Source: Clostridia bacterium (lineage in GTDB: Bacteria; Bacillota; Clostridia; UBA1381). From it: 64,000 nucleotides of DNA. A program made the translations under genes and the position numbers. The DNA lies in contig JAFZMQ010000029.1 in assembly GCA_017551095.1 (NCBI GenBank), positions 44,787 through 108,786 of the forward strand, in the 5' to 3' direction. Of the stretch, positions 36,785 to 44,847 are shown one piece after another. How positions within the stretch are numbered: position 1 is the stretch's first letter; every line of letters starts with the position of its first letter. Below the pieces are notes generated by a model. That model saw only the letters and a list, made by a program, of their open reading frames with translations, made no database searches and had not been told where the DNA came from.

Positions 36785-37013
36785 TTTAATTCTTCCTTTC
36801 AAAATTTTTCATAGGTAGGTACGTACGTAATAATTTATAGTAGTAATAATAGTAGTAAAGTGGAATATGTGGAAAAGATGTTTTTATATTACTGTTATGC
36901 CAAAATTTATCAAAATATTTTTGTTTATAAACTGTTGATATTAAAAAGTTATAAACACCTTAATTTTTAATAAAAATCTATTCACATTTTTTCCATCTTT
37001 TTGTGTTAATAAA
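36785..37013. other. Probable origin of replication (oriC unwinding module) between dnaA and dnaN
   Basis: On the minus strand (dnaA to dnaN direction) the DnaA-box-like TTTTCCACA (36876-36868) is followed by TATTCCACT and then seven consecutive DnaA-trio triplets TTA CTA CTA TTA TTA CTA CTA (36858-36838), then AT-rich DNA and the palindrome TACGTACGTA (36820-36829). This is the box, spacer, trios, AT-rich order of the Bacillus subtilis unwinding system. Other weak boxes: CTATTCACA (36978-36986, plus), TTATAAACA (36949-36957, plus) and the same inverted at 36922-36930. No perfect TTATCCACA occurs here. Confidence 0.8.
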
Positions 37014-38333
37014 TCAGATGCTGTTAATATCCTTTGTAATAGCCTCAATATCAGCCTTTAAAGCACTGTCATTCTTAATTGAAGCCATAATTTTATCCAC
37101 ACCGTACATTACGGTTGTTCTGTCACGGTTTCCCAAAGCTCTTGCTATCATTGAAAAGTTCATTGTTGTTAAGGTTTTGCAAAGATACATTGCAATTTGT
37201 CTTGCAAAAGCTATATTTTTCTGCTTTGATTTTCCTAAAATTTCTTCCTCTGAAATGTTATAATATGAACATATTGAATCAATTATTTTTTGCGGTGTTA
37301 TTTTTATAATTCCGTCGTCCGGAATAATTGATTTTATAACATTTTCTGCAAGTTCTTTTGTTATTTCGGTATGCTTCATTCCTGCATAAGAAATAATTTT
37401 AAGTAATGCTCCCTCTAATTCACGGACATTTGAGTCAATTCTTTCTGCTATGTAAGACAAAACTTCTTCATTTATGTAAACATTTCTGCTTTCCGATTTC
37501 TTTTTTAAAATTGCGACTCTTGTTTCATAATCGGGCTTTATTATATCAATACTGAGTCCCCATTCAAAACGGGTTTTAAGACGCAAATCCAAAGTTGCAA
37601 GTTCGCGTGGCATACGGTCGCTGGTTAAAACAATCTGCTTATTATTCTGATGCAGTTCGTTAAAGGTATGGAAAAATTCCTCCTGAACGCCCTGCTTATT
37701 TTCTATAAACTGAATATCGTCAATCAATAGCACATCTACATTTCTGTAAAGCTGGCGAAACGAACCCATATCCTTAATATGAAGCGATTCAATCATATCG
37801 TTTGTGAATTTTTCGCTTGTCACATAAACGACCTTTTTTTCGGGATACTGCTTTACGATTTCATTTCCTATCGCCTGCATAAGATGTGTTTTTCCGAGTC
37901 CTGAATCGCCGTATAAAAATAAGGGGTTATTCATTTCCTGACCGGGATTTTTTGCGGTACTCATAGCAATAGCGGTTGCAAATTCATTTGACGAACCGAC
38001 AATAAAATTATCAAAAGTGTATTTTGGATTTAAGTTTGTTTTTGAATTATTTTTAGGCAGCTCCTTTTTAGGCTCTGTAACAAATTCGTCCTTTAATATA
38101 AGTAAAAATGTAACCTTTCTTGCAGTAATTTTAGAAAGTGCATTTTCAATCATATCACGGTATCTTATCTCAACCATAGACTTACATATAAGATTTGAAA
38201 CAGCTCCCGTAAAAATTTCACCGTCAAAGGAAACGGGAACAATATCTTTTATATATGTATTAAATCCCACAACGGAATTTATATCCTTCCTTATATAAGA
38301 CAAAGCAGCCGACCAAATTTGCTTATTATCCAT
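37014..38333 (-). CDS. dnaA: Chromosomal replication initiator DnaA
   Basis: AAA+ initiator that binds DnaA boxes and melts oriC; 439 residues. Domain I residues 1-80, short linker, Walker A GDSGLGKT (142-149), Walker B LLIDDIQF (202-209), domain IV helix-turn-helix at the C-terminus. The signature normally reads GGRDHTTV; here it is GNRDRTTV (401-408), with His replaced by Arg at 405 and Gly by Asn at 402. D404, T406 and T407 are kept. ATG start with a promoter about 35 bp upstream. Confidence 0.97.
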   Translation of the reverse strand: MDNKQIWSAALSYIRKDINSVVGFNTYIKDIVPVSFDGEIFTGAVSNLICKSMVEIRYRDMIENALSKITARKVTFLLILKDEFVTEPKKELPKNNSKTNLNPKYTFDNFIVGSSNEFATAIAMSTAKNPGQEMNNPLFLYGDSGLGKTHLMQAIGNEIVKQYPEKKVVYVTSEKFTNDMIESLHIKDMGSFRQLYRNVDVLLIDDIQFIENKQGVQEEFFHTFNELHQNNKQIVLTSDRMPRELATLDLRLKTRFEWGLSIDIIKPDYETRVAILKKKSESRNVYINEEVLSYIAERIDSNVRELEGALLKIISYAGMKHTEITKELAENVIKSIIPDDGIIKITPQKIIDSICSYYNISEEEILGKSKQKNIAFARQIAMYLCKTLTTMNFSMIARALGNRDRTTVMYGVDKIMASIKNDSALKADIEAITKDINSI

Positions 38334-38365
38334 TTTTATCCCCCTATCGAAAAATATCCTCTTTT

Positions 38366-38394
38366 ATAATAACAGAAAAAATGATATTTTACAA
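38366..38394 (-). promoter_or_regulatory. Sigma-A promoter of dnaA
   Basis: On the minus strand TTGTAA, 17-bp spacer, TATTAT, about 33 bp upstream of the dnaA start. Confidence 0.65.
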
Positions 38395-38429
38395 TAAAAA
38401 AAGAAATTTTTTTTAAACAAAATATGAGT

Positions 38430-38458
38430 TTGACAAAAAATGAAATAATGTATATAAT
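38430..38458 (+). promoter_or_regulatory. Consensus sigma-A promoter of arsR-like gene
   Basis: Perfect TTGACA, 17-bp spacer, perfect TATAAT, divergent from the dnaA promoter. The -10 lies in an AT-rich imperfect inverted repeat (about 38448-38470) that could be the operator. Confidence 0.85.
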
Positions 38459-38483
38459 TATATTGTTAAAAGAGGTGAGAGAA

Positions 38484-38825
38484 ATGAAGTGTGAATACTG
38501 CAAATATAATACCGAAATTGTGGACAGACTTAAAAATGAAGAACCGCCCGAAGAAATAATAGGGAAGCTTACCGAGGTTTTTAAAGTTTTCGGTGACGGT
38601 ACAAGAATTAAAATTTTATGGAACTTGTTTGATAATGAAATTTGTGTTGCCGAGCTTTCCGAGCGGATAAAAATGAGCCAATCGGCAGTCAGCCACCAGC
38701 TGCGTATTTTGAAACAGGCAAGATTAATAAAAGCCCGTCGTGACGGTAAAAACACCTTCTATTCTCTTGATGACGAACATGTAAAGCGGATAGTGGAGCA
38801 GGTAATGATACACATAACAGAATAA
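38484..38825 (+). CDS. ArsR/SmtB-type metal-sensing repressor
   Basis: Winged-helix repressor of 113 residues. N-terminus has CEYC; the DNA-reading helix is in MSQSAVSHQLRILKQARLI. The last helix keeps the full alpha-5 zinc site of SmtB/CzrA: Asp-x-His, then His 11 residues on, then Glu three further (DDEHVKRIV...IHITE). Only one Cys is left at the alpha-3 position (ICVAEL). The ATG at 38484 has AGAGGTGAG upstream. No metal efflux gene follows; the next gene is convergent hslO, so its targets are elsewhere or include itself and dnaA. Confidence 0.88.
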   Translation: MKCEYCKYNTEIVDRLKNEEPPEEIIGKLTEVFKVFGDGTRIKILWNLFDNEICVAELSERIKMSQSAVSHQLRILKQARLIKARRDGKNTFYSLDDEHVKRIVEQVMIHITE

Positions 38826-38826
38826 T

Positions 38827-38851
38827 AAAAAGACGGCAAAGCCGTCTTTTT
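38827..38851. terminator. Bidirectional terminator between arsR and hslO
   Basis: AAAAAGACGGC / GCCGTCTTTTT with a 3-base loop, between convergent genes. Confidence 0.85.
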
Positions 38852-38852
38852 A

Positions 38853-39734
38853 TTATCTTGCCAACTCATACATTTTCAAAAGCTCGTCCTTTTGGAAGGT
38901 GTAACTGCTATTGCAGAACTGACATTCTACAACGCATTTTCCGTCTTCTTCAATTATACGCTTTAATTCTTCTTTACCTATTGAAATAACGGCATTTCTC
39001 ATTCGCCTTTCGGAGCATTTACATTTATATACGGGCGTCACAGTTTCGTTACTGACCAGCATATCAAACCCGTCAGTTAAGAAAAAGAGTATGTCCTCCG
39101 CTGTCATTCCCTTTTCAAGCATCTCGGTGATAGAGGGTGCATTTCGCACCTTTTCTTCTATAATTTCAGCGGTTTTTTCGGTTGCCTCCGGCATAAGCTG
39201 TATCATATATCCGCCCGCAGTCTTTACAGAACAGTCGGTATCTACTAAAACGCCCAGCCCTATTGCCGTCGGAATTTGGTCGCTTTTTGCAAAATAGTAG
39301 GTCATATCCTCCGCAATTTCGCCCGTAACAATCGGAACACGACCCGAATAAGGCTCTTTCATTCCCAAATCATAGATAACAGAAAGGTCGCCCTTTCCCA
39401 CTGCCTTGCCTACGGCAAGTTTGCCGTTTTTGTTAAGCGGCAAATCGACAAAAGGATTTACCGCATATCCGCGAACCTGCGATTTACTGTCCGAAACCGC
39501 AACAATATTGCCAAGCGGTCCGTCGCCTCGAAATTGGATTGTTACCGAGTCTGCGTCATTTTTGAGATTTTGTCCCATAATTGCGGCAACGGTTAAAGTT
39601 CTTCCCAGAGCCGCGGTTGCTATGGGAAAGCTTTTGTGTATTTTCCGTGCTTCTTCAACCAAATCTTTCGTTACAGCAACAAAAATTTTAATTGTCCCGT
39701 CCATGCTCCCGCCGCGGACTAAAATATCTGACAT
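38853..39734 (-). CDS. hslO: Redox-regulated chaperone Hsp33
   Basis: Holdase switched on by oxidation of a zinc centre; 293 residues. The C-terminal zinc-binding Cys are in YKCKCS and VECQFCNSSY (C-x-C and C-x2-C), the N-terminal domain has the usual LRGDGPLGNIVA-like stretch (FRGDGPLGNIVAV). Starts 1 bp after the cdaR stop. In an anaerobe it would act during oxygen exposure. An internal ATG at residue 11 is a possible alternative start. Confidence 0.94.
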   Translation of the reverse strand: MSDILVRGGSMDGTIKIFVAVTKDLVEEARKIHKSFPIATAALGRTLTVAAIMGQNLKNDADSVTIQFRGDGPLGNIVAVSDSKSQVRGYAVNPFVDLPLNKNGKLAVGKAVGKGDLSVIYDLGMKEPYSGRVPIVTGEIAEDMTYYFAKSDQIPTAIGLGVLVDTDCSVKTAGGYMIQLMPEATEKTAEIIEEKVRNAPSITEMLEKGMTAEDILFFLTDGFDMLVSNETVTPVYKCKCSERRMRNAVISIGKEELKRIIEEDGKCVVECQFCNSSYTFQKDELLKMYELAR

Positions 39735-39735
39735 G

Positions 39736-40911
39736 TTATTCTCCCTGTACTAATTTTACCATCACGCTATATTTTCCTATTATATCTGCATCACCGTCGG
39801 TTTTAAATTCTACCGGCAAAACCTGTTCTTCCCCGGTAATATCGGAAAGGTCAACGGTTGCCGTTATCTCAGGTTTTGTTTCTGCTGTCCTTACCGAAAT
39901 TGTCTGCTCGTTTGGTATAATTTCAGCAGAAACACCGGTTGGTAAATTTATCGGCTCAACCTTTACGGTAATCTGCTTTGTTTCCTTCGGCACAATTTCA
40001 CCGTTTACAGTTATTACTTTGTTTTCCTCCGGAATATATACCCCGTTGGGCACAATAAGAGTCGCCTCATAGCCGTTTTTGCCTTGCTGTGCCGATATAA
40101 CTGCCTCAATATAATCGGCCGAAACACCGGCGTCAAATCCGACATCTACCGTTTCCGAGCTAATATTTTTTACCGAAAATCCGTAGTTTTTCCGTTTTTC
40201 GCTGTCCAGAACAACTTTAATAGGTAGAGTCACTTTATCGTAAACCTTGTTTTCCACTAAAACGGTTTCGGTGCTTTTATTTGTTATATTCTTATCGGAC
40301 AGGAGTTCGCCGTCCTCGCTGAAAAAGTCGTAAACACAGTTTTGCTCACTTGTTTTTGTGATTTTTGAGACATCAACAACCGCCTTTGCGTATGCGATTT
40401 TATATAAGTCGCTTTCTGCTCCCGTAATTGTCACCGTTTCGGTTTTGCAGACGGAATTTATAAGAAGACCGCTGTTTTTGTCATGATTTACCGTTTCTAT
40501 TTTTACGGGTATATCACGGGATACAACGCTTTCCGTCTCAACGGTAATCTCCCTGACTTTAATTTTTTCAAGAATCACTTTGCCCGACGGATAGGAATAT
40601 GCAACCGATACAGTGTTTTCCCCTGCCTGTTTAATGGAAGAAACATCTATCTCGGCGGAAATTTCGCCAAGAGCGGAAATGACATTACTTCTGCTTCCGC
40701 GGATAACCACATTGATTGAGGGGAAGCTGTCCCTGTTCACTATGGCAAAACCGTTGGAATTCAGCGTATTTTCGCCTATTACGGTGAGGTCTAAGCCAAC
40801 GATTGACTGGCTGATTACAGGGTCTTCCGTATATGTTATTGCAAACCAAAGAACTATTGCAATAACGGCGGAAATGATTTTAAGAAGAGTTTTGTTATTT
40901 TTTACATTCAT
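39736..40911 (-). CDS. cdaR: YbbR-domain regulator of diadenylate cyclase
   Basis: Extracytoplasmic regulator of CdaA; 391 residues. One N-terminal membrane helix (KIISAVIAIVLWFAITYTE) and then about four repeated YbbR domains of 80 residues, as in CdaR of Bacillus. Overlaps cdaA by 4 bp. In Bacillus and Listeria the third gene is glmM; here hslO takes its place. Confidence 0.9.
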   Translation of the reverse strand: MNVKNNKTLLKIISAVIAIVLWFAITYTEDPVISQSIVGLDLTVIGENTLNSNGFAIVNRDSFPSINVVIRGSRSNVISALGEISAEIDVSSIKQAGENTVSVAYSYPSGKVILEKIKVREITVETESVVSRDIPVKIETVNHDKNSGLLINSVCKTETVTITGAESDLYKIAYAKAVVDVSKITKTSEQNCVYDFFSEDGELLSDKNITNKSTETVLVENKVYDKVTLPIKVVLDSEKRKNYGFSVKNISSETVDVGFDAGVSADYIEAVISAQQGKNGYEATLIVPNGVYIPEENKVITVNGEIVPKETKQITVKVEPINLPTGVSAEIIPNEQTISVRTAETKPEITATVDLSDITGEEQVLPVEFKTDGDADIIGKYSVMVKLVQGE

Positions 40912-41732
40912 CTTTCAACCCTCCAAAATCTGTTCTTTTGTGTTTCCTGCGAGAATGCTTTTTTTAGTGCCGTAAGAAGTGACTCTCTTGTAAGATTTCT
41001 TGTAAGTCTGCCGTTTACAGCTATTGAAATTTTGCCCGTTTCCTCACTGACTACAACAACAAAGGCGTCGGATGCCTCTGAAATGCCGAGTGCGGCACGG
41101 TGTCTTGTTCCAAGCTCACGGGAGAGATTTTCGTTTGATGTTAACGGCAATAAGCAGCCGGCCGTATGTACTCTGTCGCCGCGGATTATAACGGCACCGT
41201 CGTGAAGAGGGGTGTTTGGAACAAAAATGTTTTCAAGAAGTGCAGAGCTTACCTCCGCATCAATAAGAGTTCCCGTCCTTATAACATCACCCAGCTTGGT
41301 TTCACGCTCAATTACAATTAAAGCCCCTGTTTTCGTCTGGGAAAGATTATCCGAGGCTTTTACAATTTCGCCTATTGCATAGTCCTGCATATCGGCGGAA
41401 GAGGAGGAAATATTGATAAGCCGTCCTACTCTTGAACGCCCCATTTTTTCCAGAATACTTCTTAGTTCGGGCTGGAAAATGACAACTATTGCGAACATTC
41501 CCACCTGCATGGCACTCCTTAACAGATAGTTAAGAGTGTTAAGATGGAGCCATGAGCTTATTTCCAAAATCGCGAACAAAATCAAAACGCCTTTTAAAAG
41601 CTGCATAGCCCGTGTTTCCTTTATCAGTTTCAGCATCTGATAAACGAGTACCGCAATAAGCAAAATATCAATAAGGTCTGTAATTTTCAAAACCTGAAAA
41701 AAGCTTTTAATATAAATTAACGCCGACGCCAT
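40908..41732 (-). CDS. cdaA: Diadenylate cyclase CdaA
   Basis: Makes the second messenger c-di-AMP from two ATP; membrane-bound, 274 residues. Three N-terminal membrane helices (about residues 5-95), then the DAC domain with the two catalytic motifs PLHDGAVII and GTRHRAALG. The ATG at 41732 with GGGAGG upstream was preferred over the in-frame start at 41747. c-di-AMP normally governs potassium and osmolyte balance and wall homeostasis. No c-di-AMP riboswitch was noticed in the window. Confidence 0.95.
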   Translation of the reverse strand: MASALIYIKSFFQVLKITDLIDILLIAVLVYQMLKLIKETRAMQLLKGVLILFAILEISSWLHLNTLNYLLRSAMQVGMFAIVVIFQPELRSILEKMGRSRVGRLINISSSSADMQDYAIGEIVKASDNLSQTKTGALIVIERETKLGDVIRTGTLIDAEVSSALLENIFVPNTPLHDGAVIIRGDRVHTAGCLLPLTSNENLSRELGTRHRAALGISEASDAFVVVVSEETGKISIAVNGRLTRNLTRESLLTALKKAFSQETQKNRFWRVER

Positions 41733-41828
41733 TTTCGTCCCTCCCAACTTGTGATAATTTCATTATACAATATTTTATGTCAAATTACCATACATTTTCG
41801 GGATTTTTTCTTATTTATAATAAAAAAA

Positions 41829-41866
41829 TAACCGCACCTTAAAGTTTCGCCTTTAAAGTGCGGTAA
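41829..41866 (-). terminator. Terminator after htrA
   Basis: ACCGCAC...GTGCGGT hairpin with a further TTAAAG/CTTTA stem, followed on the minus strand by a T-rich tract; separates htrA from cdaA. Confidence 0.8.
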
Positions 41867-41878
41867 AAACACAGTCTT

Positions 41879-43075
41879 TTATTCTTTTGGTTTGTCCTCG
41901 GAAAGCTGCACATTTATATCGGTCAGTTCGCCGTTTCTTATGACGGTTAAAGTTATATAATCACCGGGCTTTTTGGCATCTCTGATACTGTTAAGAGCGT
42001 CGCGGGTGTTTACCGCTTTTCCGTCTGCCTTTACAATCAGGTCACCCTCTTTTATACCTGCTTTTTCTGCTCCGCTACCTGCCGATACAGAATATACGGT
42101 AACACCGTTTCGGGATTCGGTTACTGTTATGCCGATTAAGCTCCTGCCCGAAACATAGCCGCTGTTCATAAGGTCGTCTATTATCGGCTTTGCCTCGGAA
42201 ATTGCGATTGCAAAGCCTATGCCCTCGACATATGTGCTCGACATCTTTATTGAATTTATGCCGATTACTTCGCCGTATTTATTTACCAATGCACCGCCCG
42301 AATTACCCGGATTTATTGCGGCGTCTGTCTGCAAAAGATTGTAGCTTCTGTTATCAACCGTCATTTTACGGTTTACGGCACTTATAACACCGGAAGTTAC
42401 AGTTCCCGCAAGTTCCTGACCTAACGGATTTCCTATTGCAACCGCAAGGTCGCCGACTTCAACCTGACTTGAATCGCCTAAAACCGCTGCCGTAAGCCCT
42501 GTTGCGTTTATTTTTAAAACCGCAAGGTCGGATTTTGAATCAGAACCGACAAGCGTCGCAGTATATTCATCACCTGTGTTTAGAATTATAGTTATTTCAC
42601 TTGCATCAGCGATAACATGCTGATTTGTAACGATATACCCGTCCTCGCTTATTATTATTCCCGAGCCTGAGCCTTGTTTTACAAGCTCCTCGCTGCTCTG
42701 ATAATAGTAGTATCTTCCGCTGAACGGGTCATAATAACGCTGCGGCTGAATTTTTGCCTTGTTTATAACGCCAACGCAGGACGGACCTACAAGCTTCGCT
42801 ATCTCGGTAACGGAAAGAGCCTTTTTGCCGTCGGTAAAGAGAACGGTAGTTGCTTCTCCGCTCATATCGGTTTGCGGTGTGTTATAGGAAACGCTTTGCG
42901 TTTTTACAATCGGTTTAAGCCAAAAGTATCCGCCTACGCCAACCGCACCTGCCGTTATGGCACTTGCCAAAAACGCGGTTAAAAGAAAGGGTGCTAACTT
43001 TCTGAATCTGTGCCGCTTGATTTTCGGACGGTATGCTATAAGTTCCGTCGAGTCTGCATAAGGATATTTTTTCAT
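41879..43075 (-). CDS. htrA: HtrA/DegP-like membrane serine protease
   Basis: Envelope quality-control protease, 398 residues. Short cytoplasmic N-terminus, one membrane helix (about residues 28-52), trypsin-like domain with His (NQHVI), Asp (SKSDLAVL) and Ser (GNSGGALV), then one PDZ domain at the C-terminus (from about 295). The ATG at 43075 with AGGAAG 7 bp upstream is favoured over a GTG at 43084. Confidence 0.94.
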   Translation of the reverse strand: MKKYPYADSTELIAYRPKIKRHRFRKLAPFLLTAFLASAITAGAVGVGGYFWLKPIVKTQSVSYNTPQTDMSGEATTVLFTDGKKALSVTEIAKLVGPSCVGVINKAKIQPQRYYDPFSGRYYYYQSSEELVKQGSGSGIIISEDGYIVTNQHVIADASEITIILNTGDEYTATLVGSDSKSDLAVLKINATGLTAAVLGDSSQVEVGDLAVAIGNPLGQELAGTVTSGVISAVNRKMTVDNRSYNLLQTDAAINPGNSGGALVNKYGEVIGINSIKMSSTYVEGIGFAIAISEAKPIIDDLMNSGYVSGRSLIGITVTESRNGVTVYSVSAGSGAEKAGIKEGDLIVKADGKAVNTRDALNSIRDAKKPGDYITLTVIRNGELTDINVQLSEDKPKE

Positions 43076-43220
43076 TTTTTTCACTTCCTAAAAAATTAAC
43101 TTTTTTGATTTATTTTTTCTTTTCGACTTTTATTATATGTATCATAACACACGCTTTTTAAGATAGTATGAATAAAAAATTAAACTTTTTCAAAAAAAAT
43201 ATGAAATTTTTGTTAACAGA

Positions 43221-43248
43221 TTGACATTTTTGGCAAAAATATTATAAT
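43221..43248 (+). promoter_or_regulatory. Promoter of xre gene (43280)
   Basis: TTGACA, 16-bp spacer, TATAAT, 31 bp before the start codon. Confidence 0.8.
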
Positions 43249-43279
43249 TTAGTTGAATCAGTTTATGGAGGCGAAAAGC

Positions 43280-43600
43280 ATGATTTTGTCGGAAAAGCTT
43301 AAAAATGCAAGAATATCACGCAAGATTTCACAAAAAACACTTGCAGACACAATAGGCGTTTCGCGTGCGACATTATCGGCATGGGAAAACGGGGAAACTA
43401 TTCCGCCTGTGCAGCACTTACGCAAATATCAGGAGCTTTTCGACTTTAAAAAGGGATATTTTGATGAAGAAAAACAGCCCGAAAAGACGGCAGAAAATAT
43501 GGTTTTTGATACATCTGCATTAAATAAAGACGGAATAGCGGCCCTTGAAGAATTTTATAAAACTTTGATTTCCGAAAAAGAATATTTAAAAAAGCCTTGA
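43280..43600 (+). CDS. XRE-family transcriptional regulator
   Basis: Helix-turn-helix protein of 106 residues. The HTH lies at the N-terminus (ISQKTLADTIGVSRATLSAWE); the rest is acidic with no known domain. The ATG at 43280 has GGAGG at the right distance. Its stop codon lies inside the -35 box of the next promoter, so the regulator and the ribosomal gene promoter overlap. Target genes unknown. Confidence 0.82.
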   Translation: MILSEKLKNARISRKISQKTLADTIGVSRATLSAWENGETIPPVQHLRKYQELFDFKKGYFDEEKQPEKTAENMVFDTSALNKDGIAALEEFYKTLISEKEYLKKP

Positions 43601-43625
43601 CACAAAAAACCTTTTGGTATATAAT
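43597..43625 (+). promoter_or_regulatory. Consensus sigma-A promoter of rpsF-ssb-rpsR
   Basis: Perfect TTGACA (sharing its TTGA with the stop of the xre gene), 17-bp spacer, perfect TATAAT. Confidence 0.88.
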
Positions 43626-43654
43626 GTTAAGGCTTTTTATAAGCAATATCCTTG

Positions 43655-43675
43655 CCCAAGAGGATTCATCTTGGG
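43655..43675 (+). promoter_or_regulatory. Hairpin in the rpsF leader (possible S6:S18 target)
   Basis: CCCAAGA / TCTTGGG stem with a 7-base loop in the roughly 70-nt untranslated leader of rpsF. S6:S18 feedback on a leader hairpin is known for this operon in many bacteria; the match to that RNA motif was not verified. Confidence 0.45.
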
Positions 43676-43701
43676 ACATAAGTCCATAAGGAGGTGCGAA
43701 T

Positions 43702-44001
43702 ATGGCTGAAAAATTAACTTACAGCTATGAAACAATTTTTATCGTTGACGCAAGTCTGGAAGAGGACGCCGTTAAAGCTCTTGTAGAAAAGTTTACAGGA
43801 CTGATTTCTAAAAACGGTACCGATATTCAGATAGACGAATGGGGTAAGAGAAGACTCGCTTACGAAATCAATGATAAAACCGAGGGATACTATGTTTTAG
43901 TTGACTTTTCCTCGGACGGAGATTTTCCGAAAGAGCTTGACAGACAGTACAGAATTACCGACGGAATCCTTCGTACAATCATTATCCGTAAAGACAGTTA
44001 A
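43702..44001 (+). CDS. rpsF: 30S ribosomal protein S6
   Basis: Small-subunit ribosomal protein that pairs with S18 on the platform; 99 residues, normal length. Typical start YETIFIVDASLEEDAV and the conserved WGKRRLAYEINDKTEGYYVL. Ribosome site AAGGAGG. First gene of the conserved rpsF-ssb-rpsR operon, transcribed from the consensus promoter at 43597. Confidence 0.96.
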   Translation: MAEKLTYSYETIFIVDASLEEDAVKALVEKFTGLISKNGTDIQIDEWGKRRLAYEINDKTEGYYVLVDFSSDGDFPKELDRQYRITDGILRTIIIRKDS

Positions 44002-44015
44002 TAAGGGGTAGTGTT

Positions 44016-44465
44016 ATGAACAAAGTGATTTTAATGGGTAGGCTAACCCGTGACCCTGAGATGCGTCAGACGGCAAACGGCATTTCGGTATGCAGTTTTT
44101 CGATTGCAGTAAACCGCCGTTTCGCAAAGGACGGTCAGCAAAACGCCGATTTTATTAACTGTACGGCGTGGCGTCAGCAGGCAGAATTTATCTGTAAATA
44201 TTTCCATAAAGGCTCTATGATGGCACTTGTCGGAAGTTTACAGTCGCGTTCTTGGGAAAACCAAGAAGGAAAACGGCAGTATGCTACCGATGTCGTTGTA
44301 GATGAGGTATATTTTACAGGCTCAAAAACAGAATCTCAATCGGGGGATTCGGACAGCGGTTATAATATGTCCCAGCCTATGCCTTCTGCCGATAACGCTT
44401 TTGGCGATATTGACAGCATGGGATTTCAGACCGTAGAGGGTTCTGAGGACGATTTACCGTTTTAA
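44016..44465 (+). CDS. ssb: Single-stranded DNA-binding protein
   Basis: Coats single-stranded DNA in replication and repair; 149 residues. OB-fold start MNKVILMGRLTRDPEMRQT, core FINCTAWRQQAEF, disordered linker, and the acidic C-terminal tip EDDLPF that recruits partner proteins. Sits between rpsF and rpsR as in most Firmicutes. Confidence 0.96.
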   Translation: MNKVILMGRLTRDPEMRQTANGISVCSFSIAVNRRFAKDGQQNADFINCTAWRQQAEFICKYFHKGSMMALVGSLQSRSWENQEGKRQYATDVVVDEVYFTGSKTESQSGDSDSGYNMSQPMPSADNAFGDIDSMGFQTVEGSEDDLPF

Positions 44466-44494
44466 ACGATAAAAATTGATAGGAGGAAAGTTTC

Positions 44495-44740
44495 ATGGAA
44501 GAAAAGAACGAAAGACCTTTCAAAGCAAGACGCGCTAAAAAGAAAGTTTGCGTTTTCTGCGTTGATAAGGTAGAAAATATCGACTATAAAGATACCGCAA
44601 AATTAAGAAGATATATCACAGAGCGTGGCAAAATTGTGCCAAGACGAATGAGCGGTACATGTGCAAAACATCAAAGACAGCTTACAACGGCTATTAAAAG
44701 AGCAAGACAAATTGCACTTTTGCCTTTCGTTGCTGAATAA
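44495..44740 (+). CDS. rpsR: 30S ribosomal protein S18
   Basis: Small-subunit protein, partner of S6; 81 residues. Core [20 protein letters not shown] and [20 protein letters not shown] are typical. It contains Cys in KKVCVFC, as in zinc-binding C+ versions, though the full Cys set is not clear. AGGAGG ribosome site. Confidence 0.95.
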   Translation: MEEKNERPFKARRAKKKVCVFCVDKVENIDYKDTAKLRRYITERGKIVPRRMSGTCAKHQRQLTTAIKRARQIALLPFVAE

Positions 44741-44743
44741 GTC

Positions 44744-44775
44744 AAAAAATACTGCAAATATGCAGTATTTTTTTT
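44744..44775 (+). terminator. Terminator after rpsR
   Basis: AAAAAATACTGCA / TGCAGTATTTTTTTT hairpin with a 4-base loop. Confidence 0.85.
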
Positions 44776-44786
44776 GCGAATTTCTA

Positions 44787-44815
44787 TTGACAAGCACCGC
44801 TTTTTACTGTACTGT
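44787..44815 (+). promoter_or_regulatory. Probable promoter of the SLH fusion gene
   Basis: Perfect TTGACA with a 17-bp spacer to a weak -10 (TACTGT), about 33 bp upstream of the start codon. Confidence 0.5.
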
Positions 44816-44847
44816 TTAATTAGAATAATGCTTAGGGGGATAATAAT

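Noticed and set aside
38448..38470. Exact ArsR operator in the arsR promoter
   Set aside because: The inverted repeat is imperfect and hard to tell from AT-rich background, so it is mentioned only as possible.
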